Source of the DNA: Pseudomonas parafulva
Lineage (GTDB): Bacteria; Pseudomonadota; Gammaproteobacteria; Pseudomonadales; Pseudomonadaceae
Direction of reading: 5' to 3'
Assembly (NCBI RefSeq): GCF_000800255.1
Contig: NZ_CP009747.1
Span: 186,001-250,000 of the forward strand
DNA: 64,000 bases
Positions within the stretch are counted from its first letter, which is position 1, and each line of letters begins with the position of its first letter. The position numbers and the translations under genes are program-made. This document shows, piece by piece, positions 45,406 through 55,309 of this stretch. Below the pieces are notes generated by a model that saw only the letters and a program-made list of their open reading frames with translations, did not search any database and was not told the DNA's origin.

Positions 45406-47478
45406 GTTCACTGCCGTGTAGGCAGCTCAGAAAAGAGTGAATGCCTGTTTGCGCGGTGCGCCGCCGTTCACTGCCGTGTAGGCAGCTCAGAAAAGCGCGC
45501 GAAGACGCGTTCGATTCCCGCGCCCGTTCACTGCCGTGTAGGCAGCTCAGAAAGTGGCGATTCGGGTCTTGTGCATCCACCACGCGTTCACTGCCGTGTA
45601 GGCAGCTCAGAAAAAATCGCGCTCAATTCGTGCGTGAACCCACTCGTTCACTGCCGTGTAGGCAGCTCAGAAAAGCTTCGCACGCTGGCCCTGCAGGGCG
45701 GCATTGTTCACTGCCGTGTAGGCAGCTCAGAAAAAGTAATCAACCGCCCTGGAGGGCAGATAGATGTTCACTGCCGTGTAGGCAGCTCAGAAATGAAGGT
45801 CGTCGATGGTGAGGCGCTGGGGCTGGTTCACTGCCATGTAGGCAGCTCAGAAATCCGGCTCTGCGCTGGTGGATAGAGCTTTGACGTTCACTGCCGTGTA
45901 GGCAGCTCAGAAATACACCCGCAGGCGCTCCAGGGCGCTGGATTGGTTCACTGCCGTGTAGGCAGCTCAGAAAAAACTCGCCCAGGAAGCGGCCCACGTA
46001 GTCATGTTCACTGCCGTGTAGGCAGCTCAGAAAGACATCGGCACTGATCGTCGCCCGAATTGAGGGTTCACTGCCGTGTAGGCAGCTCAGAAATTCTCGG
46101 TGCCCGGGTTCAGCAGCGCCGCCGAGTTCACTGTCGTGTAGGCAGCTCAGAAAATCCCGGCCCAAGATCGTCACAACGATGAGCTGTTCACTGCCGTGTA
46201 GGCAGCTCAGAAAAGGGCGAGCCGGTGGCGCTCCCAATGCGTCGAGTTCACTGCCGTGTAGGCAGCTCAGAAATGACTCGGCGAACCGAATTTCGCTGGC
46301 CTTCACGTTCACTGCCGTGTAGGCAGCTCAGAAAGTCAAGATGGTCCCAGTTGTGCCCGCCAGCGTGTTCACTGCCGTGTAGGCAGCTCAGAAAACGCCG
46401 AAGCTGATGAACTGCAGCATCGAGTCGTTCACTGCCGTGTAGGCAGCTCAGAAACTTGAAGCGGTTGCCAAAGGCGATTTTTGCGAAGTTCACTGCCGTG
46501 TAGGCAGCTCAGAAAGCAAAGACAGTCGGGGATGCGGTCAAGTCGGTGTTCACTGCCGTGTAGGCAGCTCAGAAAATTATAGAGGCTGACGAACATCGCC
46601 CGCACAGGTTCACTGCCGTGTAGGCAGCTCAGAAATGAGGACAGTGCCGCGACAAAGGCAACGGAATGTTCACTGCCGTGTAGGCAGCTCAGAAAAACCT
46701 GTTCGGCTCTGAGTCGATCGGCGCGATGTTCACTGCCGTGTAGGCAGCTCAGAAAATGTACCAAGGTGAGTCGCTGTTATCGACCGAGGTTCACTGCCGT
46801 GTAGGCAGCTCAGAAATTCAACATGCCGGCGATCACCCGGAGGCGGACGTTCACTGCCGTGTAGGCAGCTCAGAAACATCGCCAGGAACAGGTCGCCGAA
46901 CCGTTGTTGTTCACTGCCGTGTAGGCAGCTCAGAAAAATGGCGACGGCCAAGGGTTCTGGCGGGGCGCGTTCACTGCCGTGTAGGCAGCTCAGAAAAGAA
47001 CCTACACCGGAGCGTGGGACGGCACGTTCTTCACTGCCGTGTAGGCAGCTCAGAAAGCAAGGGCCACGTCCGAAACATCAAGGACGCCGTTCACTGCCGT
47101 GTAGGCAGCTCAGAAAATGTACGTGCGAGCCCGAACGGTGAAGGAAGCGTTCACTGCCGTGTAGGCTGCTCAGAAACAGGTGCTTGGCGTTGACCGGCAG
47201 CAGCTCGAGTTCACTGCCGTGTAGGCAGCTCAGAAAGACATGCGCGGGCATGGAGAGTTATCGCCATGAGTTCACTGCCGTGTAGGCAGTTCAGAAATTT
47301 GGCACCTGGACGGTATTGCCGAGATTTGCCGTTCACTGCCATGTAGGCAGCTCAGAAAGAGGGCCGTCCTTCATCATCAAGCTTGGCAAGGTTCACTGCC
47401 GTGTAGGCAGCTCAGAAATCCGGGGCTGTTGCGCTCCCGTCTGCGGGCGTGTTCACTGCCGTGTAGGCAGCTCAGAAA
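45406..47478 (+). CRISPR. Type I-F CRISPR array 2 (35 repeats, 34 spacers)
   Basis: The same 28-bp repeat as array 1, on the plus strand, period 60 bp with occasional 61. The first repeat starts at 45406 and the last at 47451. Single-base variants appear at 45826, 46126, 47029, 47149, 47270 and 47331, so four of the last seven repeats are altered. That fits an ageing distal end on the right. Spacers are 32-33 nt, none repeated in array 1 by eye. Confidence 0.98.
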
Positions 47479-47616
47479 TCGATCCCAGGCCGCCTCGCAC
47501 AGTTCGAATCAGTGATAGCAACTATCAAGCGGGACGATTTTTCACCTTGTGCGGCGCCTCATAAGCTTGACCCATCGATTCGAAACCCTCGAATGTCAGG
47601 CACAGGATGCTGCACC

Positions 47617-47868
47617 ATGAACGCCATTGTCCGTCCTCTTCTGGTTGTCATCACTGCTGTTGGCCTCAGTCTTCTTGCAGGCTGTGCCACCCATCCCGAA
47701 CTACGTCCCTATACTGCGCAGGAAGTGCGCCAGTTGCGGCTGGAAGCGCTGCAGCGTCACGGGCTATCTCTGGATGCCTACGAAAGGCAGCGGGCTGTAA
47801 TCATCAGGGCCGACCAGGCAGAAATGGCGGCAAGCAGCGAGCAATCCGTAGACGGTTTCAGCGGGTGA
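47617..47868 (+). CDS. Small lipoprotein of unknown function
   Basis: An 83-aa protein with a type II signal peptide and lipobox LLAGC (Cys at residue 23), followed by a short charged helix (PYTAQEVRQLRLEALQRHG). No domain was recognised. A ribosome site is weak. It directly follows the CRISPR array end and precedes a second small lipoprotein by 7 bases. Confidence 0.6.
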   Translation: MNAIVRPLLVVITAVGLSLLAGCATHPELRPYTAQEVRQLRLEALQRHGLSLDAYERQRAVIIRADQAEMAASSEQSVDGFSG

Positions 47869-47875
47869 GGCTTCG

Positions 47876-48025
47876 ATGATGAGAAAAACACTGCGCGCAT
47901 TACTCATAATGTCCTCCGCGTTGTTCTTTATCAGTTTGGCAGGCTGCGCAGGATCGTCACGCCTGTCTACGGGTGGCGTTGAGCGGTCCCAGTTCGACTA
48001 TGAAAAGCGGCTGGCCCAAATTTAA
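47876..48025 (+). CDS. 49-residue lipoprotein ORF, possibly the 5' part of a frameshifted gene
   Basis: MMRKTLRALLIMSSALFF leads to lipobox SLAGC (Cys 24) and a short tail ending YEKRLAQI. GAGG lies 5 bases before the ATG, so it has a better ribosome site than its neighbour. A typical lipoprotein would be longer. The overlapping frame from 48000 continues without a signal sequence, so one indel near 48000-48025 may have split a single gene. It may equally be a genuine small lipoprotein. Confidence 0.55.
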   Translation: MMRKTLRALLIMSSALFFISLAGCAGSSRLSTGGVERSQFDYEKRLAQI

Positions 48026-48434
48026 GCCTGTGTCGTCTGTTTCAAAGTGTCATAAGTTAACTCAGCATATCGCAAAAGCAGACCAGCCAATCAACAACGT
48101 GGTTGCTGATAAATTTGTGATGATGGCTTTTGACGAGATGTTACAGCCTGACGACTTCTTCAAATTTCATGAAGTTCGAACAGAGTATAGAGTGTCTATC
48201 AGTCTTGTGAAAAACAGAAAGGTAATTAAGACAATTAAAGTCAATATGGGTTATTTGACATTGATAACAACATCAAAGCAGTTTGATTATCAAGAGTGTG
48301 AAAGTCAGGAAAAGAAGGCCACAAGACCATCACTTTTTAACCCCGTTTATCGTGTCGGTAATGTCGAGTTTATGGCGACATTTAACGACAGTAAGAGTTA
48401 CTATCGAGACGTAGTCGATATGCTAAAAATATAA
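48000..48434 (+). CDS. AT-rich orphan ORF, candidate 3' part of the split lipoprotein gene
   Basis: A 144-residue reading frame from ATG 48000 that overlaps the lipoprotein ORF in another phase and lacks any signal peptide or ribosome site of its own. It is hydrophilic with a strand-like segment RTEYRVSISLVKNRKVIKTI and no recognised family. Codon use is much more AT-rich than the neighbours, a sign of transfer. A +1 change would join it to the lipoprotein at 47876. An intrinsic terminator follows 2 bases after its stop, which suggests that a real transcript ends here. Confidence 0.45.
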   Translation: MKSGWPKFKPVSSVSKCHKLTQHIAKADQPINNVVADKFVMMAFDEMLQPDDFFKFHEVRTEYRVSISLVKNRKVIKTIKVNMGYLTLITTSKQFDYQECESQEKKATRPSLFNPVYRVGNVEFMATFNDSKSYYRDVVDMLKI

Positions 48435-48436
48435 GG

Positions 48437-48458
48437 AGTCTCGAAAGAGGCTTTTTTT
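48437..48458 (+). terminator. Intrinsic terminator after the AT-rich ORF
   Basis: AGTCTC (48437-48442) and GAGGCT (48447-48452) pair, with one G-U, across a GAAA tetraloop. Seven T follow. Confidence 0.85.
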
Positions 48459-48606
48459 GTGTCAATTTTCCGTTTTCTTCTTGCTAGAAGATTTAAAGCC
48501 AGTTGAGAATTAGGCCCTTTTTCTGGCCTTTGCTTTCATGCGAAGCATACCCCCAGATTGGCGAGCCACTGCACGCCCCAAGTTAGCCGGCTGGCGAGTG
48601 TTGCCA

Positions 48607-48642
48607 GTTATCCAAACGGGTACAAGTCCCCGCTTGGATAAC
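48607..48642 (-). other. Long inverted repeat downstream of the RT-TIR gene
   Basis: A 14-bp inverted repeat (48607-48620 with 48629-48642) with an 8-nt loop. On the minus strand every position pairs, one as G-U; on the plus strand that pair is A-C. It starts 17 bases past the RT stop. No U-run follows, so it could be an RNA-stabilising 3' element or a factor-dependent terminator. The rest of 48459-48659 has no gene. Confidence 0.65.
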
Positions 48643-48659
48643 CGCCTTGATCAATTCAT

Positions 48660-50177
48660 TTACTCGGCTTTTTGAGCCAGCAACGCTTGTACCTTCTGTG
48701 CAATTTCAGCGGGATTATTATTCCACTCTACATAGAGCTTGTCGTTCATCAAAAAATTGTTGCCCAGGATGGTCTCTTTGTCGCCATGGATCAGCGGTAG
48801 GAGCCGTTTGGTTCCACCCGAGATGTCACCATTAAGAACCGAGTTGATCTCTTGCTGTGGCCAAGCTTTACCTACCGATTTATCAGTCATCACTGCGATG
48901 ACGTAACGCGATTTCAAAAGTGCTTTATTGATTGTCCCGATCAGGGAATCACCCCAGCCGATTTCTTTTGCATCATAAAAAGCATGAATATTGAGCTTGT
49001 TAAGCTCGTTGTACAAAGGTTCGACAATTTCCGCTTTGTCTTCGGAAGCGTGACATAGGAATACGTCATACATCTGGTATTGCTCCTTAAGAGGCTTGAT
49101 AAATTTTGGTGGGCTTGGATCATGCTTAGCCATTTTAAGGATAAGCTTTACGTACGTTGGGTCATCACTTCCTTTCACCATGGCAAGGAATGATAATCTA
49201 CCGTAAATATTACGCTTTAACTTGCTGCCGTCACCAGTCAGTCCAGCATCCTCGACTTTCAACCCTAGGATATCGATGTAGTATTTTCTTTCAGCTTCGA
49301 CTGGGTTGTCTATCCAGTGGTGAATTGCAGTCCTTAACTTATGCTTATACTCCGCCGGGACATTGACTTTTTTATTTGTAATCAGCCCTGTTACTTCTTG
49401 GCGGCTGTATTTTGATTGGAGCCTGCTTTTCTTTTCGTTTATTTCAAAACGTGCTCGTGAGAAAATATTGGAAAGGTCCTCTCCAATAATTGTCTTGCCT
49501 TCGCTGATATGGGCAATCTCACGCGGGAAAACTCGTTTGGCAGAGATACTGATGTCGTCCGCATACCGAGAGTAAATCAAGCGATGACTTCGAATATGTT
49601 TGATTATTCGGTTGTCCAGAGTGCTCGCCACAATGTTGGAGATAATAGGGGAGGTGGCAGCACCTTGAGGCAGGTAATTGTTGAAGCAGCAAATTTGAGC
49701 TATGACGGTTGCTACATCGGGGTGCATTTCAAATGGCTTAGCGATGAAGACGGCTCGGACACGCCCGAAATTTATTGATCCAAAAAAGTCTTTAATATCG
49801 ACGTTTAAAACCCAGTTGGATTTCCTGTGAAGGTTCGCGTTTTCCAGGATGCCCCGCTTCTTTATGAAGCCCTGAACGCATGGCTTAAATTCAACATTCT
49901 CTTCCAGAAGCTTGGCGAGGCTTTGTTGAATTACCCGCAAGCCTTTTTGAGGTACGTCGATTTTCCTGAAACCACCCCGTTTTTTGGGCATCTCAAACGA
50001 TTGATACTTTAGATCATCTGCTCGTTTGTAGCAGATATAAAGGAGATGCCCTTTCTGCACTTCCAGCAGCTCGCATAGCGAATCAAGGGAACTGAGCTTT
50101 AAAATAGAGCGTGAAGGGGGATTGAGTAGCTTCAAGGCATTCTCCGGCCTGACTGCTACCGGAGTAGTAAGTAGCAC
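48660..50177 (-). CDS. Retron reverse transcriptase fused to a C-terminal TIR domain
   Basis: A 505-aa fusion. The RT part (about 1-350) has the retron hallmarks: NAxxH as NANLH at 113-117, NVDIKDFFGSI, LPQGAATSPIISN, the catalytic YADD at 205-208 and VTG at 262-264. A TIR domain runs from about 369 to the end (YDVFLCHASEDKAEIV, then FYDAKEIGWGDSL) and has the W-x3-E arrangement of NAD-cleaving TIRs (AWPQQEINSVL). Retrons pair an RT and msDNA with a toxic effector that is released or activated on phage attack. Here the effector would be fused to the RT, as in reported RT-TIR systems, and NAD+ depletion is inferred. GTG 50177 is used; no ATG exists nearby. It is more AT-rich than the core genes. 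Confidence 0.9.
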   Translation of the reverse strand: MLLTTPVAVRPENALKLLNPPSRSILKLSSLDSLCELLEVQKGHLLYICYKRADDLKYQSFEMPKKRGGFRKIDVPQKGLRVIQQSLAKLLEENVEFKPCVQGFIKKRGILENANLHRKSNWVLNVDIKDFFGSINFGRVRAVFIAKPFEMHPDVATVIAQICCFNNYLPQGAATSPIISNIVASTLDNRIIKHIRSHRLIYSRYADDISISAKRVFPREIAHISEGKTIIGEDLSNIFSRARFEINEKKSRLQSKYSRQEVTGLITNKKVNVPAEYKHKLRTAIHHWIDNPVEAERKYYIDILGLKVEDAGLTGDGSKLKRNIYGRLSFLAMVKGSDDPTYVKLILKMAKHDPSPPKFIKPLKEQYQMYDVFLCHASEDKAEIVEPLYNELNKLNIHAFYDAKEIGWGDSLIGTINKALLKSRYVIAVMTDKSVGKAWPQQEINSVLNGDISGGTKRLLPLIHGDKETILGNNFLMNDKLYVEWNNNPAEIAQKVQALLAQKAE

Positions 50178-50276
50178 CCCCCGCCATTTACCTTACGCCT
50201 CGCGAGACTCGTAACATTCCGAATCATTAGTCTCAACGTCACTCACAGTAGCATATGTCCTAACATTAACGATGAT

Positions 50277-50400
50277 TGCAGTGGTCGCACTGCATAGTTA
50301 AAGCGTGGAGGGGTGCTTTGAGCTTTATGCCTGAAATGCGTTCGGATGGCAATAGGACATCAGTCGGCTGGCTTGCGATTAGACTATACATGTCTATACA
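50277..50400 (-). ncRNA. Candidate retron msr-msd RNA upstream of RT-TIR
   Basis: The 440-bp gap between RT-TIR and tRNA-Leu lacks ORFs but is rich in stems. TGCAGTG/CACTGCA forms a perfect hairpin at 50277-50294. A long interrupted stem runs from 50286 to 50340, with arms CGCA/TGCG, GCATA/TATGC and AAAGC/GCTTT. A third hairpin, TAGAC/GTCTA, lies at 50380-50396. AGCGGGT/ACCCGCT pairs near 50468-50487. Retron ncRNAs usually lie just upstream of the RT on its strand, as here. The a1/a2 ends and branching G are not assigned, and the first two stems are mutually exclusive. Confidence 0.5.
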
Positions 50401-50560
50401 GGATAGGAGGTACCTCGCCGTGAATCCTAGCATGTGCTGCTACGCATCGTTGGCCGGAAGGACACGAGCGGGTCAACCCACCCGCTTCAGCGGAGGTGAT
50501 TGGAGATTTGGCCAGGAAAAATGAGAAAAACGAAAGAAAAAAGGTAGATTTTTTGGATAG

Positions 50561-50591
50561 AAAAAGGGGTAGAAATTTCTTTCTACCCCTT
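50561..50591 (-). terminator. Intrinsic terminator of the tRNA-Leu gene
   Basis: A 12-bp perfect stem (50564-50575 with 50580-50591) has a 4-nt loop. Read on the minus strand it ends in a T-run. It separates the tRNA transcript from the retron region. Confidence 0.8.
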
Positions 50592-50621
50592 CTCTAAATC
50601 CTTGATTTACAAGGAAAATGA

Positions 50622-50706
50622 TGGTGCCCCGAGGGAGACTCGAACTCCCACTCCTTTCGAAAACGGATTTTGAATCCGCCGCGTCTACCAATTCCGCCAT
50701 CAGGGC
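50622..50706 (-). tRNA. tRNA-Leu (anticodon CAA)
   Basis: An 85-nt tRNA with encoded CCA. The 7-bp acceptor pairs GCCCTGA with TCGGGGC (one G-U). The D-arm carries GGTAGACGC, the anticodon loop is TTCAAAA with anticodon CAA, the variable arm is long as in class II tRNAs, and the T-loop is TTCGAGT. Its 3' end faces the retron/CRISPR island, a typical position for an integration site, but I find no second copy of the 3' end in the window. Confidence 0.95.
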
Positions 50707-50814
50707 TTGTGGCGCCGCAGTATAGTGAGGGTCTTCGACTCGGTCAATCGGCTTTCATGGTCAATTTTCATGCATTGGGCTAAACTTCCCGGCCCTGCCA
50801 AACCGAACACGATC

Positions 50815-52994
<2,180 letters not shown>

Positions 52995-53035
52995 CTGTTC
53001 GTACACAACACTAAATTAAGCAACTGGAGTGCTAC

Positions 53036-53371
53036 ATGAGCTTTCTGATTCCCGCCGCTTACGCGGACGCTGCAGCCCCGGCCGCCGGCCCCGCCGGTAC
53101 CGGCTTCGAGTGGATCTTCCTGGTCGGCTTCCTGGTCATCTTCTACCTGATGATCTGGCGTCCTCAGGCCAAGCGCGCCAAGGAGCAGAAGAACCTGCTC
53201 GGTGCCCTGCAGAAAGGCGACGAAGTGGTCACCAACGGCGGTATCGCCGGCAAGATCGTCAAAGTATCGGATGATTTCGTGGTGCTGGAAGTGTCCGACA
53301 CCGTCGAGCTGAAGTTCCAGAAGGGCGCCATCGCCGCGACCCTGCCGAAAGGTACGCTCAAGGCTATCTGA
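53036..53371 (+). CDS. yajC: Sec translocase accessory protein YajC
   Basis: A 111-aa single-pass inner-membrane protein. The hydrophobic helix is about residues 24-42 (FEWIFLVGFLVIFYLMIWRP), followed by the family signature RPQAKRAKEQKNLL and a cytoplasmic KGDEVVTNGGIAGKI domain. It binds SecDF. Its gene is 41 bases past tgt and 65 bases before secD. Confidence 0.96.
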   Translation: MSFLIPAAYADAAAPAAGPAGTGFEWIFLVGFLVIFYLMIWRPQAKRAKEQKNLLGALQKGDEVVTNGGIAGKIVKVSDDFVVLEVSDTVELKFQKGAIAATLPKGTLKAI

Positions 53372-53395
53372 GTTACCGGTTTCATTTTTTCCAGT

Positions 53396-53416
53396 CGGGG
53401 CGCGCAACGCGCCCCG
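53396..53416. other. Perfect 9-bp hairpin between yajC and secD
   Basis: CGGGGCGCG (53396-53404) pairs with CGCGCCCCG (53408-53416) across a 3-nt loop. No U-tract follows, so it may be a partial terminator or RNA-processing site inside the operon. Confidence 0.6.
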
Positions 53417-53436
53417 CGTCTTGAACGGGCGGCGTG

Positions 53437-55299
53437 ATGCTGAACAAATACCCTCTGTGGAAATACCTGCTGATCCTGGTGGTACTGGCGGTCGGCTTTA
53501 TTTATTCCGCTCCCAACCTCTACCCGGACGATCCGGCGGTGCAGATCAGCGGCGCAAGCTCGGCCCTGCACGTGAGCCAGGCCGACCTCGACCGCGCCAC
53601 CAAGGCGCTGACCGATGCCGGTATCGCGGTCAAGGGCGGCAGCCTGGGCGAGAAGGGCAGTGCGCTGGTGCGCCTGACCAACCAGGAAGATCAACTGCCG
53701 GCCAAGGACGTGGTGCGCAAGGCATTGGGTGACGACTACGTCGTTGCGCTGAACCTGGCCCAGACCACCCCGCAATGGCTGCGCAACCTGGGCGCCAGCC
53801 CGATGAAGCTGGGCCTGGACCTCTCCGGTGGTGTGCACTTCCTGCTCGAAGTGGACATGGACAAGGCCATGAGCGCCCGGATGAAGGTCTACGACGGCGA
53901 GGTCAAGACCCTGCTGCGCAAGGAGCGCGTGCGCTACCGCAGCCTGCCTCAGCAGGACGGTGCCATTCTGCTCGGCTTCTCCGACGACGCCACCCGCGAA
54001 CAGGCCCGTGCCCTGGTCCGCAAGAATTTCAGTGATTTCGACATCACCACCACCGAGCGCAACGAGCTGTCGGTCCTGCGCCTGGCGCTGACGCCGGCCA
54101 AGGTCGCGGAAATCCGCGAGTACTCGGTCAAGCAGAACCTCACCACCGTGCGCAACCGGGTCAACGAGCTGGGTGTGGCCGAGCCGCTGGTCCAGCGTCA
54201 GGGCGGCAACCGCATCGTGGTCGAACTGCCGGGCGTGCAGGACACTGCCGAAGCCAAGCGTATCCTCGGCAAGACCGCCAACCTGGAGTTCCGCTTCGGT
54301 GCCGAGCCCGGCGCTTCGAAAGCCACTACCGAGGTGTTCGAGTTCCGCGACGGCAATCGTTCGGCGGCGGTCGAGCGCGGCCTGATCATCACCGGCGACC
54401 AGGTCACCGACGCCCAGGCCAGCTTCGACGAGCACGGTCGTCCACAGGTCAACATCCGCCTCGACGGTCACGGTGGCGAGCTGATGAGCCGCGCCACGCG
54501 CAGCAACGTCGGTCGCAGCATGGCGGTGATCTTCATCGAGCAGCGTCCGATGACCCGCTACGAGAAGCAGGTGGTCGATGGCGTCGAGAAAGACGTACCG
54601 ATCCAGACCTTCAAGGAAGAGAAGAAGATCATCAGCCTGGCGACCATCCAGTCGCCGCTGGGTAGCCAGTTCCGCATCACCGGCCTGAACGGTCAGGGCG
54701 AGTCGTCCGAGCTGGCGCTGCTGCTGCGTGCCGGTGGCCTGGCCGCACCGATGTACTTCGCCGAAGAGCGGACCATCGGCCCGAGCCTGGGTGCCGACAA
54801 CATCACCAAGGGTGTCGATGCGTCGCTGTGGGGCATGCTGTTCGTCTCGCTGTTCATCATCGCCATCTACCGCGGTTTCGGCGTGATCGCCACCGTCGCC
54901 CTGGCGGGCAACATGGTGCTGCTGCTGGCGCTGATGTCGCTGCTGGGGGCCACCCTGACGCTGCCGGGTATCGCCGGTATCGTGTTGACCATGGGTATGG
55001 CGGTGGACGCCAACGTGCTGATCTTCTCGCGTATCCGCGAGGAGCTCAAAGCCGGCATGTCGGTGCAGCGCGCCATTCATGAAGGTTTCAACCGCGCCTA
55101 TACCGCGATCATCGACGCCAACCTGACCAGCCTGCTGGTCGGCGGCATCCTGTTCGCCATGGGTACCGGCCCGGTCAAGGGCTTCGCGGTCACCATGTCC
55201 CTCGGGATTTTCACCTCGATGTTCACCGCCGTCATGGTGACCCGCGCAATGGTCAACCTGACCTGCGGCGGGCGTGACATCAAGAAGCTGTGGGTTTGA
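53437..55299 (+). CDS. secD: Protein translocase subunit SecD
   Basis: A 620-aa inner-membrane protein with a large periplasmic domain after the first helix and five C-terminal helices. Signatures: LGLDLSGGVHFLLEVD, the RND-type SLGADNITKGVDASLWGMLFV and TMGMAVDANVLIFSRIREE. With SecF it uses the proton gradient to help late steps of export. ATG 53437 is taken; a GTG sits one codon before. The ribosome site is weak. Confidence 0.97.
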   Translation: MLNKYPLWKYLLILVVLAVGFIYSAPNLYPDDPAVQISGASSALHVSQADLDRATKALTDAGIAVKGGSLGEKGSALVRLTNQEDQLPAKDVVRKALGDDYVVALNLAQTTPQWLRNLGASPMKLGLDLSGGVHFLLEVDMDKAMSARMKVYDGEVKTLLRKERVRYRSLPQQDGAILLGFSDDATREQARALVRKNFSDFDITTTERNELSVLRLALTPAKVAEIREYSVKQNLTTVRNRVNELGVAEPLVQRQGGNRIVVELPGVQDTAEAKRILGKTANLEFRFGAEPGASKATTEVFEFRDGNRSAAVERGLIITGDQVTDAQASFDEHGRPQVNIRLDGHGGELMSRATRSNVGRSMAVIFIEQRPMTRYEKQVVDGVEKDVPIQTFKEEKKIISLATIQSPLGSQFRITGLNGQGESSELALLLRAGGLAAPMYFAEERTIGPSLGADNITKGVDASLWGMLFVSLFIIAIYRGFGVIATVALAGNMVLLLALMSLLGATLTLPGIAGIVLTMGMAVDANVLIFSRIREELKAGMSVQRAIHEGFNRAYTAIIDANLTSLLVGGILFAMGTGPVKGFAVTMSLGIFTSMFTAVMVTRAMVNLTCGGRDIKKLWV

Positions 55300-55309
55300 G
55301 GGAGCTGCG

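Noticed and set aside
45494..45525. Spacer 2 of array 2 contains TTCGATTCC, like a tRNA T-loop
   Set aside because: The flanking arms do not pair properly, with mismatches in the stem, so it is not a convincing tRNA or attachment-site fragment.
48000..48025. AAATTTA heptamer as a programmed frameshift site joining the two ORFs near 48 kb
   Set aside because: The heptamer is not in the phase needed for -1 slippage, and joining the ORFs needs a +1 step.
48601..48642. attC-like integron recombination site at the inverted repeat
   Set aside because: The ends do not fit the RYYYAAC/GTTRRRY core sites and no integrase is present.
50622..50706. Search for an attachment-site duplicate of the tRNA-Leu 3' end across the island
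   Set aside because: No second copy was seen by eye near 35.4 kb or 47.5 kb, so the island cannot be called an integrated element on this evidence.
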